DNA of 64,000 nucleotides from Bacillota bacterium (GCA_023426125.1 JAFABI010000044.1:1-64000); one strand, 5' to 3'. Shown: positions 49,600 to 58,609, counted from the stretch's first letter. Program-made: numbers and translations. Notes: generated by a model from the sequence alone, not told the origin.

Positions 49600-50328
49600 T
49601 TAATTTGAAGCCTTGTTTTCGATCTTTTCCTTGACTTCAAAGCCTTGCTCGCCTCCCAGCATGGCTTCGGCCCTGGCGCGCGCCCTGTCTCTTGCGGAGC
49701 TCATGTCAAGCCTTTTCAGCTTCAGCTCCATATTGGTGTCTCCCAAAGATTCCACTGCGTTCGCCCTGGCGGTCTTCTTGTTCACCAGCTCTCTCGCCCT
49801 GTCCATGCTTTCGTTGACGCTGCCGACGGTATTATTTTTCGATGTATACCTGGCATTGACGGAATTTATATTTTCGCGGAGCTGGGCCATTTTTGCCTGG
49901 GATTTCAAGGTCTTCAGCTCATTGAGCTTGGCGCTCATTTCCGACTCAAAGATCTTGTAGTCTTCCCTGATCCGGGCTACCTCTGCCATTGCGGTATCGT
50001 ACGTAGCCTTATGGGTTTCATACGTAGCCTGGTATTCTTCCTCCTGCATCAGAAGCTCGATCAGAACATCCTTGTCGCCCTGCTTCTGGGCGGCTTCCGT
50101 TCTTGCTTTCACGGCATTGAGGTTCTTTTCCGCGTTTTTCATTTCAATTTTTATCATTTCCGCATTGGTCTGAATCTCAAGTATCTGCTGCTCAGCTTCT
50201 TTTCTGGCTTTATCGATTTGAAGCTTGATGTCTTCAAAAAGCAGTTCCGGGTTCCTTTCCTCCATCCCGCCGACAAAAAGTCCGAAAAACCCTCGGATCA
50301 AAGCACCCAATCTACTGAATAATCCCAT
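49600..50328 (-). CDS. pspA: PspA/IM30 (ESCRT-III-like) membrane protein
   Basis: 242 residues from ATG 50328 (GGAGG 8 nt upstream). Amphipathic N-terminus MGLFSRLGALIRGFFGLFVG, then ENPELLFEDIKLQIDKARKE, and long coiled-coil helices to about 215 (YQATYETHKATYDTAMAEVA). PspA/IM30 proteins are bacterial members of the ESCRT-III family that polymerise on damaged membranes. Upstream lies an AAA ATPase and downstream a two-helix coiled-coil protein. In well-known Psp systems an AAA enhancer-binding protein is next to pspA; here the AAA is of the VPS4/Cdc48 type instead. Confidence 0.9.
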   Translation of the reverse strand: MGLFSRLGALIRGFFGLFVGGMEERNPELLFEDIKLQIDKARKEAEQQILEIQTNAEMIKIEMKNAEKNLNAVKARTEAAQKQGDKDVLIELLMQEEEYQATYETHKATYDTAMAEVARIREDYKIFESEMSAKLNELKTLKSQAKMAQLRENINSVNARYTSKNNTVGSVNESMDRARELVNKKTARANAVESLGDTNMELKLKRLDMSSARDRARARAEAMLGGEQGFEVKEKIENKASN

Positions 50329-50428
50329 AGTAACAGCCTCCTACGCATATTATTTGGTTACATCACGTTTACACCTACGTTTATAAGAATAATGTATAAT
50401 AAATTACCGCCGTTGTAAAGCCTTATTG

Positions 50429-52051
50429 CTACTCTCTGTCCGCCGACAGATTATTGTCATCCAGCAGGTTTTTGTATTTGTCCGGCAACAGATCCTTGTC
50501 GTCGCATTCCTCAATGGCCAGCATGGTCATAAACTGCACCTGCTGCGTGCTGGGCCTGCACTTTTGTATGGCCTCGTTCAGGATCGCAGCCGTCAGGACC
50601 GAGCCTTCACACTCGTCTTCATTTGCCAGTTCATAGGCTTTTCTTACAACCGTTTCAATCTCCGCTCCGGTATAATTCTCGGTTTGAAGCGCAAAGGGAG
50701 TAAAATCCGTTATATCCGCTTCAAAGCCATATTTCCCAAGCATTATCCTGAATATTTCCGCCCTTTCGGGGGTCTCCGGAAGCAGGATGGGTATTTTCTT
50801 GTCAAACCTTCCGGCCCTTTTCAAGGCTGCATCCAGCAGGTCGGGCCGGTTGGTGGCGGCAATGAAAATAACCTTCCCCCTATTATTAGTATTACCGGTA
50901 AATTGTAAAAATTCACTGAATATATTTCTGCTGACTCCGCTGTCGCCACTGTCGCCTCTCCGGAAGGCCGTATCGATCTCATCGACAAACACAATGACCG
51001 GCTGCTGCGATTGGGCGCCCAGCAGGCATTTCTTGAAATTCTTCTCGCTTTCCCCCACATACTGGCCAAGGATCCTCGACATATCGATCTTGACACAGTT
51101 AAATCCGCTGGCTTTAGCCAGGGCGTTGACCAGCAGGGTTTTCCCCGTCCCGGAAGGCCCGCACAGCAATATTCCCATGGGTACTCTTCGCAAATCCCCT
51201 TTTTTTATGGGCTGTACGATATTCTTGAGCAAATAGTTCTTGGCCCTGTCCATACCGCCGATATCTTCAAAACCGATTTCGGGATAGATGAATTCCAGCA
51301 CGTCTCCGTATTCCTTTTGAAGCACCGAGTGCTTCTTATCCTTGATGAATTCAAAGGTGACGGGCACTTCCTCGGCTTCCGCCTTCAGCTTGATGTCCTT
51401 GATGGATTTTTTGCTCAAGCCCGAGGAAAGCTTGGCAAACTCGTCAATGGTAATATCCGAACTTATTTTGTTATCTTTCATGAGATGCTCGATATAGCTC
51501 TTCCGTTCGCACTCCCCCGGCAGTTCCACCAGTACCGGCTCTATGCGGTAGGAGGACTTCAATATTTCCCTGCTGACATCCGCCAGATTGTCCGCAAGCA
51601 TGAAAATCCCGCTTCCAACGCTGGAAATCCTTGCATTGACAGACCATTCGCAGATCCATATCAGGGCTACTCTTTCCTCAACGGACATACTGCCGATGTC
51701 CCCTGCAGGGATAATCTTTTCCACATGGTCAATGAAAAGGACCATTTTTGTATTTTTCAGCGCCTTGTCGATAAAGGGAAACAGCTTTGAAGGCATTGAA
51801 TTCATATAATTGACGGCTTCATTGGAAGTGATGATATTGAACTCCTTCTCCATACCGGCATCAAGAAAGGTGAGTCCGCGGGAAATATCATAAAAGGCCA
51901 CGATGCCGAAGCCCCTTTGTTTGATGAACTCCTCATGGATATACCGGTCAATGTGCCTGTAATTGTCCACAAGGTCGCGCACATTGAAATAAAACAAGAA
52001 TTCATGGGATATTCCCGATTTATATTTGTTAAGAAATTCCTTGTACCACAT
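50429..52051 (-). CDS. AAA ATPase of VPS4/Cdc48 type
   Basis: 540 residues from ATG 52051 (GGAGG 6 nt upstream; the upstream frame is not supported). The first half (to about 250) resembles an AAA domain without a Walker A, with LFIDHVEKIIPAGD as a Walker-B-like segment. The second half is complete: Walker A GPSGTGKT (about 298-305), Walker B VIVFVDEIDTAF, sensor-1 AATNRPDLLD, and Arg fingers near LKRAGRFDKKI. It extracts or unfolds protein assemblies using ATP. Placement directly before pspA suggests it disassembles PspA polymers as VPS4 does for ESCRT-III (inference). Confidence 0.88.
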   Translation of the reverse strand: MWYKEFLNKYKSGISHEFLFYFNVRDLVDNYRHIDRYIHEEFIKQRGFGIVAFYDISRGLTFLDAGMEKEFNIITSNEAVNYMNSMPSKLFPFIDKALKNTKMVLFIDHVEKIIPAGDIGSMSVEERVALIWICEWSVNARISSVGSGIFMLADNLADVSREILKSSYRIEPVLVELPGECERKSYIEHLMKDNKISSDITIDEFAKLSSGLSKKSIKDIKLKAEAEEVPVTFEFIKDKKHSVLQKEYGDVLEFIYPEIGFEDIGGMDRAKNYLLKNIVQPIKKGDLRRVPMGILLCGPSGTGKTLLVNALAKASGFNCVKIDMSRILGQYVGESEKNFKKCLLGAQSQQPVIVFVDEIDTAFRRGDSGDSGVSRNIFSEFLQFTGNTNNRGKVIFIAATNRPDLLDAALKRAGRFDKKIPILLPETPERAEIFRIMLGKYGFEADITDFTPFALQTENYTGAEIETVVRKAYELANEDECEGSVLTAAILNEAIQKCRPSTQQVQFMTMLAIEECDDKDLLPDKYKNLLDDNNLSADRE

Positions 52052-52161
52052 CTGTATCCTCCGCTCCATATCCCGGACGTACCGTCCGCCTGCAAACCGC
52101 ACCCGGCAAGCACTCTCCTAAATCATCCTGCTGCTCGCTCCGAGGGTTTGTTTCCCTATCA

Positions 52162-52201
52162 ATTATACGTCATTATAAATCAAATGTTTTAAATTATGCA
52201 A
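52162..52201 (-). promoter_or_regulatory. possible promoter of the AAA-PspA operon
   Basis: On the minus strand, TTGCAT (52196-52201), 18 nt, TATAAT (52172-52177). A second TATAAT lies at 52162-52167. It is in the 280-bp gap between the divergent AAA and metal-chaperone genes. Confidence 0.4.
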
Positions 52202-52332
52202 AATATTTTTGCAAGATATTCGGATAAGTGGACAATACTAATTTATACTTAGACTTCAGTTCGCTGTCTGGCATAGCGGCGAAAGGAAGAATTCTATTAA
52301 AAATAACTACCGGACAGGAGGCACGATGGAAA

Positions 52333-52542
52333 ATGGAAACAACAGCATTCAATGTACCGTCCATAACCTGCAGTATCTGCTCAGGCAAAATCCAGGGGGA
52401 ATTGAAAGGGATGGACGGTATTGAGACCGTCGATGTGGATCTTAAGAGCCAGCAGGTAAAAGTTGCATATAATCCCGAAGAAATCAAGCCCGGCGATATA
52501 AAAAAGAAAATCATGACCATGGGCTATGAAGTAGTTACATGA
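52333..52542 (+). CDS. heavy-metal-associated (HMA) domain protein, CopZ-like
   Basis: 69 residues from ATG 52333; AGGAGG lies 11 nt before it. An alternative ATG at 52326 is in another frame. A single HMA fold with metal site SITCSICSGK (Cys13, Cys16), GMDGIETVDVDLKSQQVKVAYNP and IMTMGYEVV at the end. It carries Cu(I) or a similar metal in the cytoplasm to a transporter or regulator. No metal ATPase or regulator lies beside it. A strong hairpin terminator follows. Confidence 0.9.
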   Translation: METTAFNVPSITCSICSGKIQGELKGMDGIETVDVDLKSQQVKVAYNPEEIKPGDIKKKIMTMGYEVVT

Positions 52543-52587
52543 CGGTCCGGATTTTCCTTCCCTTCATATCATAGAAGAAGAAAGTAG

Positions 52588-52626
52588 AAAAAAGGGGCTG
52601 TCTCTTATTGAAACAACCCCTTTTTC
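52588..52626. terminator. bidirectional terminator
   Basis: GAAAAAAGGGGCTGTCTC pairs imperfectly with GAAACAACCCCTTTTTC. T-runs follow on both strands. It separates the metal-chaperone gene (plus) from the S-layer gene (minus). Confidence 0.85.
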
Positions 52627-52678
52627 ATTTGCCTTCCGTTAATACCATAGCCTCAAAGGGCTCTTATCAAGTTCTGTC

Positions 52679-55129
52679 TTACATTTCCAGGACAACCAGA
52701 ACATTGATGTCGGAATCCGTAGAGTAAACCTCTACCTTCATGTCTTTGTAGATTTCCGCTTTAGTCATCGGCACAGCATCGCTATCGCCGTCTCCGTCTT
52801 CGTCATATACAATGACCGTGTCATCGGTGAAGTAGAAGTATTCCAACCCACCGGCGGTTTCACCGTTTGTATCGACCTGTATTCTTGAAGAGGACACATC
52901 TGTAATATAACCTTTATCCGCAGCCGTATCTTCAAGCACGGACTGAGTCGTGATCTCTCCATCGCTTTCAACGGTATAGATAATCGCTTTGCCGGCAGCC
53001 GGCCCGGTAGTTCCGGAAGTTGTAAAGCTTGCAGCTCCCGATTCATTAATCAAATCGATGATGAACTTGCCGTCTGCAATTGCCGTCTTGTCTGTGGTAT
53101 ATGCATAGACATCGGTGGTCGTCGTGAGTTCAGGAGCTTCCAGCAGCAATGCCACATATTCTCCCGTATCGTCGTCTTTTACCGTAGCAAAAGCCTGCGC
53201 CGTATCATCGTCCGAAATTTCCGCCCATTTTACCACGCTGTAGCCCCCGTCAGTATCTTTGGAGAATACCACGATGTCGCTTGTAACATACTTTCCGCCG
53301 TATTTGTTGTGATCAACGTCGATTACGGTAGCTGTACTCGTAACAGGGTTTCCGGCGATGGCGACATCGCTGAGATTTCCGTCAGAGTTGATGAAGTACT
53401 TTATTAGCAAACCTTTTGCCGTATTATTCTGGATTTTTGTCAGCAATACCTCAGTCTCGTCTTCATCAACGACGGAATACGTAATTTCATCCCCGCCTGC
53501 AGTCAGAAGCTTCACTTTGTAAACGTCATCCTCCAGCGTATTGGCCGCAGTGTACAAAGATCCTATGATTACGCCATACTTGTCGGGTGAGCTTGAAGTC
53601 GTGCCGTCGATCGCAAATACCTTGCCTGCGGGATCCAGTGTAACCGTAATCTCGGTATCGACATAATCATCGGTATCAGCGATGGTATTGATAAATTCAC
53701 TCTTGTCATACCAGGTATCTCCCACTTTAATGGAAGTAGCTGCCGTCAGGCTGGGTTTCGCTGCCTTAAGAGTTCCAGTAATAGTCTTGCTGGTAGCCTT
53801 GACATAGAGGTAATCATCATCGCATTCCGTAGTAGTGCCACCCTCGGTAAATGCTACAAAGAGAATGTCTCCGTCTTTAATTGCCGTGTAGTCGGCAATC
53901 TCTCCGTCCTTTTCGACGACAAGCTTCTTGATATCCTCGTCGTTTCTCTTGATCCAGTAGGAGTTGATCTTAATTGATTTTGCAACCGTGTTTACAACGG
54001 GATCGTCAGCTTCGATGGCTGAGCCGAATTTAACTGCATTTATAAACTGTATCTCTTCATCGTCATTAACCACAAGACTGATCTGAAGCCTGTCTTCGTC
54101 TACTGCGTTGACCGCAGCTAACGTCGCAAGCACGGTACTTGATTTGAGATTGTAAATAGCACCTGCTCCGGCAGCGACTGTATAGTCTATGGTAGTATCA
54201 TCCGGCAAAGTTGCTGTATATACGGCATCCGCCACATCATATTCTATGGATGAAGCTACTACCGCAGTTCCCTCTACCACTTCAGCCAGCACTACATCGC
54301 CATCGCTGTTTGTCCAGAGGTCAACCTTTTTGCCAAGCAGGGACTCAACATCAAACATACCCACAACAACGTCAAACGTCGTTGAACCAACTGCCATTGT
54401 GTTTGCGTCCAGACCTGTGGAACCGGGAGTCCCGGTAACGATTACATCCTCATTGGCATCCTTTAATTCCATTCCCAGCTTGCTGAGGAAGGTTTCCTCG
54501 CCTGGTTCATACGTCGGGCTGTCGCCAAAACCGGTCTGAATATAAATCGGTTTTGCTTTTGCATTGTCAACCAATTGGGCAACGATACCCCTGGTTGCAT
54601 CTACACCGGAAGTACCCTTCACGCCATCAGTGAAGTTGATAACTCTGGCCTGAAGCAGATATCCGGTGGGGAATCCGCCTTTGCTTTCGGCATAGGCTTC
54701 CTGTCCAAGCGCTCTTACGATCATGGTTACGATCTGCTCGTAAGTAACCTTGTCTTCAGGGCCAAACTTGCCGTCGCCATAACCTTTAATCAAATTAAGG
54801 CTTACCGCAAGGTTGATATACCCCGCTCCCCAGTAATTTGCAGCTACGTCCGAGAACTTGGTAACACCTTTTGCGGCTTCCGCAGTGGCCTCAAAACCAA
54901 GTGCCCTTACCAGAACTGCCGCGGCTTGTGCCCTTGTGATGGAGTCGTTGGGTCCGAAGTTTCCATCCGGATACCCGGCGATAACCCCAAGAGCTACCAG
55001 TCTTGTCACTGCGCCCTCATAATCCGTGCCCTTGACATCGGCAGGGGTGGCAGCAAATGCAGGAATCGCAAAAGTAGCCACCATAGCTAGCGTTACGATT
55101 AATGCAACTAACTTTTTGAGATTTCTCAT
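52679..55129 (-). CDS. S-layer protein with SLH domains
   Basis: 816 residues from ATG 55129 (AGGAGG 10 nt upstream). Signal peptide ends in PAFA (about 1-27). SLH domain 1 (about 35-85): RLVALGVIAGYPDGNFGPND. SLH domain 2 (about 88-145): FSDVAANYWGAGYINLAVSL. A third, weaker SLH copy runs to about 195. The remaining 600 residues are acidic, Thr/Asp-rich beta-type repeats such as DDTAQAFATVKDDDTGEYVA, with no recognised catalytic motif. SLH domains bind pyruvylated secondary wall polymer, so this is a surface-layer or surface-anchored protein. It is transcribed alone with a leader of at least 200 nt; no promoter was fixed. Confidence 0.92.
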   Translation of the reverse strand: MRNLKKLVALIVTLAMVATFAIPAFAATPADVKGTDYEGAVTRLVALGVIAGYPDGNFGPNDSITRAQAAAVLVRALGFEATAEAAKGVTKFSDVAANYWGAGYINLAVSLNLIKGYGDGKFGPEDKVTYEQIVTMIVRALGQEAYAESKGGFPTGYLLQARVINFTDGVKGTSGVDATRGIVAQLVDNAKAKPIYIQTGFGDSPTYEPGEETFLSKLGMELKDANEDVIVTGTPGSTGLDANTMAVGSTTFDVVVGMFDVESLLGKKVDLWTNSDGDVVLAEVVEGTAVVASSIEYDVADAVYTATLPDDTTIDYTVAAGAGAIYNLKSSTVLATLAAVNAVDEDRLQISLVVNDDEEIQFINAVKFGSAIEADDPVVNTVAKSIKINSYWIKRNDEDIKKLVVEKDGEIADYTAIKDGDILFVAFTEGGTTTECDDDYLYVKATSKTITGTLKAAKPSLTAATSIKVGDTWYDKSEFINTIADTDDYVDTEITVTLDPAGKVFAIDGTTSSSPDKYGVIIGSLYTAANTLEDDVYKVKLLTAGGDEITYSVVDEDETEVLLTKIQNNTAKGLLIKYFINSDGNLSDVAIAGNPVTSTATVIDVDHNKYGGKYVTSDIVVFSKDTDGGYSVVKWAEISDDDTAQAFATVKDDDTGEYVALLLEAPELTTTTDVYAYTTDKTAIADGKFIIDLINESGAASFTTSGTTGPAAGKAIIYTVESDGEITTQSVLEDTAADKGYITDVSSSRIQVDTNGETAGGLEYFYFTDDTVIVYDEDGDGDSDAVPMTKAEIYKDMKVEVYSTDSDINVLVVLEM

Positions 55130-55405
55130 ACTCTCAAATCCTCCTGATAAAATTTTTGGGATACAGGCTGCTGTTACTAAGGCTTAAGCCGGGTTAACCA
55201 TGATGTTTTTTTTAAAAAAGCGGTACCTGGAAACAATACTGTCAAAGACCTTTCCAGGGTCTTCTTGAACGACCTTTGTTATTCCTTATAATTTCTAAGC
55301 GTTATTTTGCATAAGCTTATGAAAACCTGGCATAGAAAAAGCTTAGATTAACATTTCTTGATGCTAAGTATAGCTCCACGTAAGTTTGTTACCAGATAGA
55401 ACACG

Positions 55406-55504
55406 TTGTCATTGCGCGGAGCCTGCGACGAAGCAATCTCAGCTTTTAGCCGGAATGATCATTGAGATTGCCGCGCTCCACTTACGTTGCTCTCGCAATG
55501 ACAA
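55406..55504. repeat. element F, TTGTCATTGCG-ended palindrome
   Basis: TTGTCATTGCG and CGCAATGACAA are inverted ends; CGACGAAGCAATCTCAGC and GAGATTGCCGCG form inner arms. This type (CATTGCGAGGAGCGAAGCGACG-like) is widely dispersed in bacteria. A partial copy is at 10665-10692. Confidence 0.75.
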
Positions 55505-55557
55505 GCGAGTTGATGCCAGACTTATCTGATAACGAACTTATGTGGAGAATGGGATGG

Positions 55558-55633
55558 CTTAGGGGCGCGCATTGCACGTCCACAGAATGCCATCCATGGT
55601 GACAGCTACCGGACGGCCAATGGCCGCCCATAC
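55558..55633. repeat. element E5, GTAGGGGCG-type core
   Basis: TTAGGGGCGCGCATTGCACG on the left and ACGGCCAATGGCCGCCCATA on the right; same core family as E1-E4. Confidence 0.65.
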
Positions 55634-55707
55634 ATTGATTCTTTCTCGGTCCCTATCCGGTAACGAACTTACGTGGAGCTGTACTATGAAAGGAGTGTAA
55701 AAGGGAC

Positions 55708-55733
55708 ACAAATGATATTTTCAGTGCTCCTAA
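55708..55733. repeat. half of a B-type end
   Basis: AAATGATATTTTCAGTGCTC then CTAA resembles the right end of B2 (AGTAATATTTTCAGGGCTCC). No matching left end was seen within 200 bp. Confidence 0.4.
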
Positions 55734-55867
55734 GTGACAAATCCACAAGACAATTAAAGAAGGCATGACGGAATTGAACCGGGGTATACGAAATTATTGT
55801 TTTGAATACCCGGAATTTAAATACTTATAAAAAAAAAGATGTTTGGTATGATAAGTGGTCTAGTTCA

Positions 55868-56623
55868 CTATACTGCACTGTTTGGATCAAGGATTTTACT
55901 GACTTCGTCCTTATAGGAATATTTGCACAGGAACTCGATGATCGCCGCTTCTATGATTTCCTTCTGGCTGATGTTTTTGCTCCGGCTGTAATCGTTGATA
56001 AGCTTTGACACCCTGTCGGACATATAGAAGCTTTTTGTCCTTACGCCGCCCGGTACGGCATACCGGGGAATGGTTGGCGCTGCTTCCGACAACACAGCCT
56101 TGAGTTTTTCCATGTTTTTCAACAGCAGGTCAAGCACGGGCAAATACCTGGAAATATCGGTTTCTCCGGCAAAATCCTCCCGGGCATCGGAGCCCCCCGC
56201 CATATCACAGCAGTCTGTGACTTCTCCGATCATGCGGTTGTTTCCAGGGGAGTTCAGGATGTAGTTGCCTATGTCATGAGACCATATATAGTTACTGGCT
56301 TTCATATACGCCGCCATATCATGGTGATCCTTGAACCCCGTATGAGCCGCAATATTTTTGGGATCTGCATTCCCATTGTCGAACATGGAAATGATGGCCT
56401 GGATTTTTGAGAATTCCTTCTCCGGATTACAGCATTCATCCTCCATGGAATAGTACATATTCCTCCGTGAGTCCCATTTCATCCCCTTGCGCCTCATATA
56501 GATGTCAAGGCTCCTCCAGTTGCGGTATCCCAGCTTTTGTGCGATATCCTCCCTCAAGCCGCCTTCTGCAAGGTGGTTTTTAATATAAATAAGCCTGTCC
56601 TTATCATTTTCTTTTGCAATCAT
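55868..56623 (-). CDS. uncharacterised protein with ribbon-helix-helix-like C-terminus
   Basis: 251 residues. The N-terminal part has helix-turn-helix-like GLREDIAQKLGYRNWRSLDI (about 22-41) and a second similar segment PKNIAAHTGFKDHHDMAAYM (about 88-107). The C-terminal part (about 195-245) has RTKSFYMSDRVSKLINDYSR and KNISQKEIIEAAIIEFLCKY, an RHH-type DNA-binding pattern. It starts 27 nt after the tyrosine recombinase stop and is likely its accessory DNA-binding factor, or regulates it. The best ribosome binding site (GGAGGGGG) is 16 nt before this ATG but 5 nt before an overlapping 10-codon ORF. No known family assigned. Confidence 0.7.
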   Translation of the reverse strand: MIAKENDKDRLIYIKNHLAEGGLREDIAQKLGYRNWRSLDIYMRRKGMKWDSRRNMYYSMEDECCNPEKEFSKIQAIISMFDNGNADPKNIAAHTGFKDHHDMAAYMKASNYIWSHDIGNYILNSPGNNRMIGEVTDCCDMAGGSDAREDFAGETDISRYLPVLDLLLKNMEKLKAVLSEAAPTIPRYAVPGGVRTKSFYMSDRVSKLINDYSRSKNISQKEIIEAAIIEFLCKYSYKDEVSKILDPNSAV

Positions 56624-56636
56624 CGTAATAAGGCAT
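56604..56636 (-). CDS. 10-codon ORF overlapping the RHH-protein start
   Basis: ATG at 56636 follows GGAGGGGGAA and gives MPYYDDCKRK, ending inside the next gene in another frame. It could couple or limit translation of the RHH protein. It may also be chance. Confidence 0.25.
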   Translation of the reverse strand: MPYYDDCKRK

Positions 56637-56650
56637 TTCCCCCTCCTTCG

Positions 56651-57511
56651 TCAAATGGCATTTACCGCTTTTTTCAGTTCATCGATATTTGTATGGGTAT
56701 AGATGGATGTTGTGGATAAGTCCTTGTGTCCCAGCAATTTCTGAATATTCACGATGTTTATGTTTCTGGCAACAAGGCGGCTGGCAAAACTATGCCGTAT
56801 GATGTGGCAGGTTACATGCTTGTCCATATGTATACGCTGCGTTGCCTTATGCAGAACCTTGTTGACATGATCGGGAGAAATCCTTAAGGTGCCGTTCAGG
56901 CAAAAGAAATATGGATTGCAGGCCCCATCCCTCCAGTTTTTCATGTAATTGGCAAAGGGCTCCGTTAATTCCCTGTGGATGGGAATTTGCCTATCTTGCT
57001 TGTTTTTTGTATTGCGTACGGTGATAATACCCTCTTTTAGATCCACGTCCTTCAGCAAAAGATTCAAACATTCCGAAATTCTCATACCCGTAAAATAAAG
57101 CGTATTTACCAGGAGTCTCATAATAGGAGAGTCTATTCCCGAAATAACATATTTCATCTCCTCCGCAGTGAGAAAAACCCGCTCCTTTTCGGGGACCGGA
57201 ACCGCTTCCAGGTTGACGGCAATATTTTTGGCAACGTATTCCTTTTTGTAGCAAAAATTATAGAATGCCCGTATGATATAGGTGGCCCGGCTCCTGCTGG
57301 CAGGTGCGTAGCCTTTGTCCTTCATATGAAAAAGATAGTCTTCCAGGTCTTGAAAATTAACGTCCTCCAGGTAAATCAGGCCGTTGTACTTTTCAGACAG
57401 GTACTTGTTTAAAAGATTCAGCTCAATGATATATCCCTTGATTGTCTCTGTGGCTCTATCAATGGAAATCATATGCTTTTTATAGCATTCGATGGACTGG
57501 ATGAATAACAT
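56651..57511 (-). CDS. tyrosine recombinase (XerC/D-like)
   Basis: 286 residues from ATG 57511 (GGGAGG upstream). N-terminal SAM-like core-binding domain (about 1-100) and catalytic domain with Arg144 in TGMRISECLNLL, Lys near 167-170, HIIRHSFAS (His236, Arg239), GHKDLSTTS (His262) and nucleophile Tyr271 in IYTH. All catalytic residues are present, so it should be active. No att-like duplication or other phage or transposon genes were seen, so a stand-alone inversion or resolution role is possible. Its partner is the RHH protein downstream. Confidence 0.92.
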   Translation of the reverse strand: MLFIQSIECYKKHMISIDRATETIKGYIIELNLLNKYLSEKYNGLIYLEDVNFQDLEDYLFHMKDKGYAPASRSRATYIIRAFYNFCYKKEYVAKNIAVNLEAVPVPEKERVFLTAEEMKYVISGIDSPIMRLLVNTLYFTGMRISECLNLLLKDVDLKEGIITVRNTKNKQDRQIPIHRELTEPFANYMKNWRDGACNPYFFCLNGTLRISPDHVNKVLHKATQRIHMDKHVTCHIIRHSFASRLVARNINIVNIQKLLGHKDLSTTSIYTHTNIDELKKAVNAI

Positions 57512-57670
57512 ATGTCCTCCCTGATAATATTCCTCTTAATAATGATAATAACATAAAAATTCGACGTTAAATGACAAATTTCAATCGTTAATAATAAGTT
57601 TACAATTCCTTCATACTTTTAGAAATTTTATCAGCGTAGGAATTTTCTCTTTATTATACTGCAATGACCA

Positions 57671-57818
57671 TTAAGCAAAGGTGAAAATAATACTTCCGCT
57701 ATAGGTTTCTGCAAATACAGATTCATTGCGGGCAGGTCACAAATGCTTTGCATTTGATGTACGCCTGTGCACCCAACATTTGCAGAAAAAGCGGAAGTAA
57801 TATTTTCAGGGCTCCTGA
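57671..57818. repeat. MITE-like element B2 with nested hairpin A6
   Basis: 148 bp. TTAAGCAAAGGTGAAAATAA on the left; AAGTAATATTTTCAGGGCTC on the right. Inner arms TTTCTGCAAAT and ATTTGCAGAAA pair. Hairpin A at 57730-57774 has the core AAATGCTTTGCATTT. The element abuts the stop codon of the GntR gene at 57821. The 57512-57670 stretch shows nothing else. Confidence 0.8.
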
Positions 57819-57820
57819 TA

Positions 57821-58504
57821 CTAAAGCATATGATTTCGCTTGATGGCCTTTATGATCGTTTCTTCCTGGTTCAAAATATGCCTTTGAGCAGTTTGCCGGG
57901 CTAATTCCGGGTCTTTTCTGGTGATGCTTTCAAGAATCTCCGCATGCTCTTTTATAAGCTCTTTGGTACTGCTGAAGTCCTTGATATAAATGACCCGGAA
58001 TCTTTGCACCTGCTCTCTTAAGTTGTTTGCAATCTGTATCAGCTTGTCATTCCTGGATGAACGGTATATGACATCGTGGAACTCCACATCCTTTTTGATT
58101 GAGCCCTGCAGATTATCTTTATCAACATAATTTATAAATTGGGTCTGGACATGCTTTAATTCCTTGAGTTCTTCATCGGTAATCCGCTCGGCAGACAGCA
58201 TGGATGCAAGCCCATCCAGGGTTGCCCTCACCTCAAGCACATCCATAATGTCCTTTACGGATAAATCCGCCACATGGGCGCCTTTTCTCGGAAGCATGTC
58301 CACCAGGCCTTCCAGCTCCAGCTTCCTTATCGCCTCCCGGACCGGGGTCCTGCTTACGCCCATTTTTTCGGCCAGCTGGACTTCCATCAGCCTTTCACCC
58401 GGCTTCAACTCGCCGACGATGATCGCTTCTCTTAACGTATTGAATATGACTTCTCTCAATGGCTTGTAGTCATTAAGATTCACTTTGGATAATTTACCTG
58501 CCAT
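57821..58504 (-). CDS. GntR-family regulator (FCD/FadR type)
   Basis: 227 residues from ATG 58504 (GAGGAG upstream). Winged helix (about 10-75) with LREAIIVGELKPGERLMEVQ and LAEKMGVSRTPVREAIRKLE. FCD effector domain (about 85-220) with LEVRATLDGLASMLSAERIT and DVEFHDVIYRSSRNDKLIQI, where Asp/His residues bind metal. It probably responds to a carboxylate or sugar acid. It is 106 nt downstream of ispE. A repeat element (B2) sits at its 3' end and may end transcription. Confidence 0.93.
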   Translation of the reverse strand: MAGKLSKVNLNDYKPLREVIFNTLREAIIVGELKPGERLMEVQLAEKMGVSRTPVREAIRKLELEGLVDMLPRKGAHVADLSVKDIMDVLEVRATLDGLASMLSAERITDEELKELKHVQTQFINYVDKDNLQGSIKKDVEFHDVIYRSSRNDKLIQIANNLREQVQRFRVIYIKDFSSTKELIKEHAEILESITRKDPELARQTAQRHILNQEETIIKAIKRNHML

Positions 58505-58609
58505 AATTGTCGTCTCCTCACTTTGCTTTCCCGGAACGGTTTCCGCCAGTTATAAAAAGCTTGTACGGCCTTTATTCCGCATTTTCTCATTTTCAAAAGG
58601 GTGTGTCCC

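Larger units (their letters stand above)
55369..55683. repeat. nested repeat cluster bounded by G inverted repeats
   Basis: CCACGTAAGTTTGTTACC (55377-55394) faces GGTAACGAACTTACGTGG (55660-55677) as an outer inverted repeat. A third copy, GATAACGAACTTATGTGG, lies at 55528-55545. Element F (55406-55504) sits between copies 1 and 3, and element E5 (55558-55633) between copies 3 and 2. The 740-bp gap 55130-55867 has no convincing gene. Confidence 0.8.

Noticed and set aside
55130..55867. Possible prophage or transposon end near the recombinase
   Set aside because: Only short palindromic repeats are present; no structural, replication or transposase gene.
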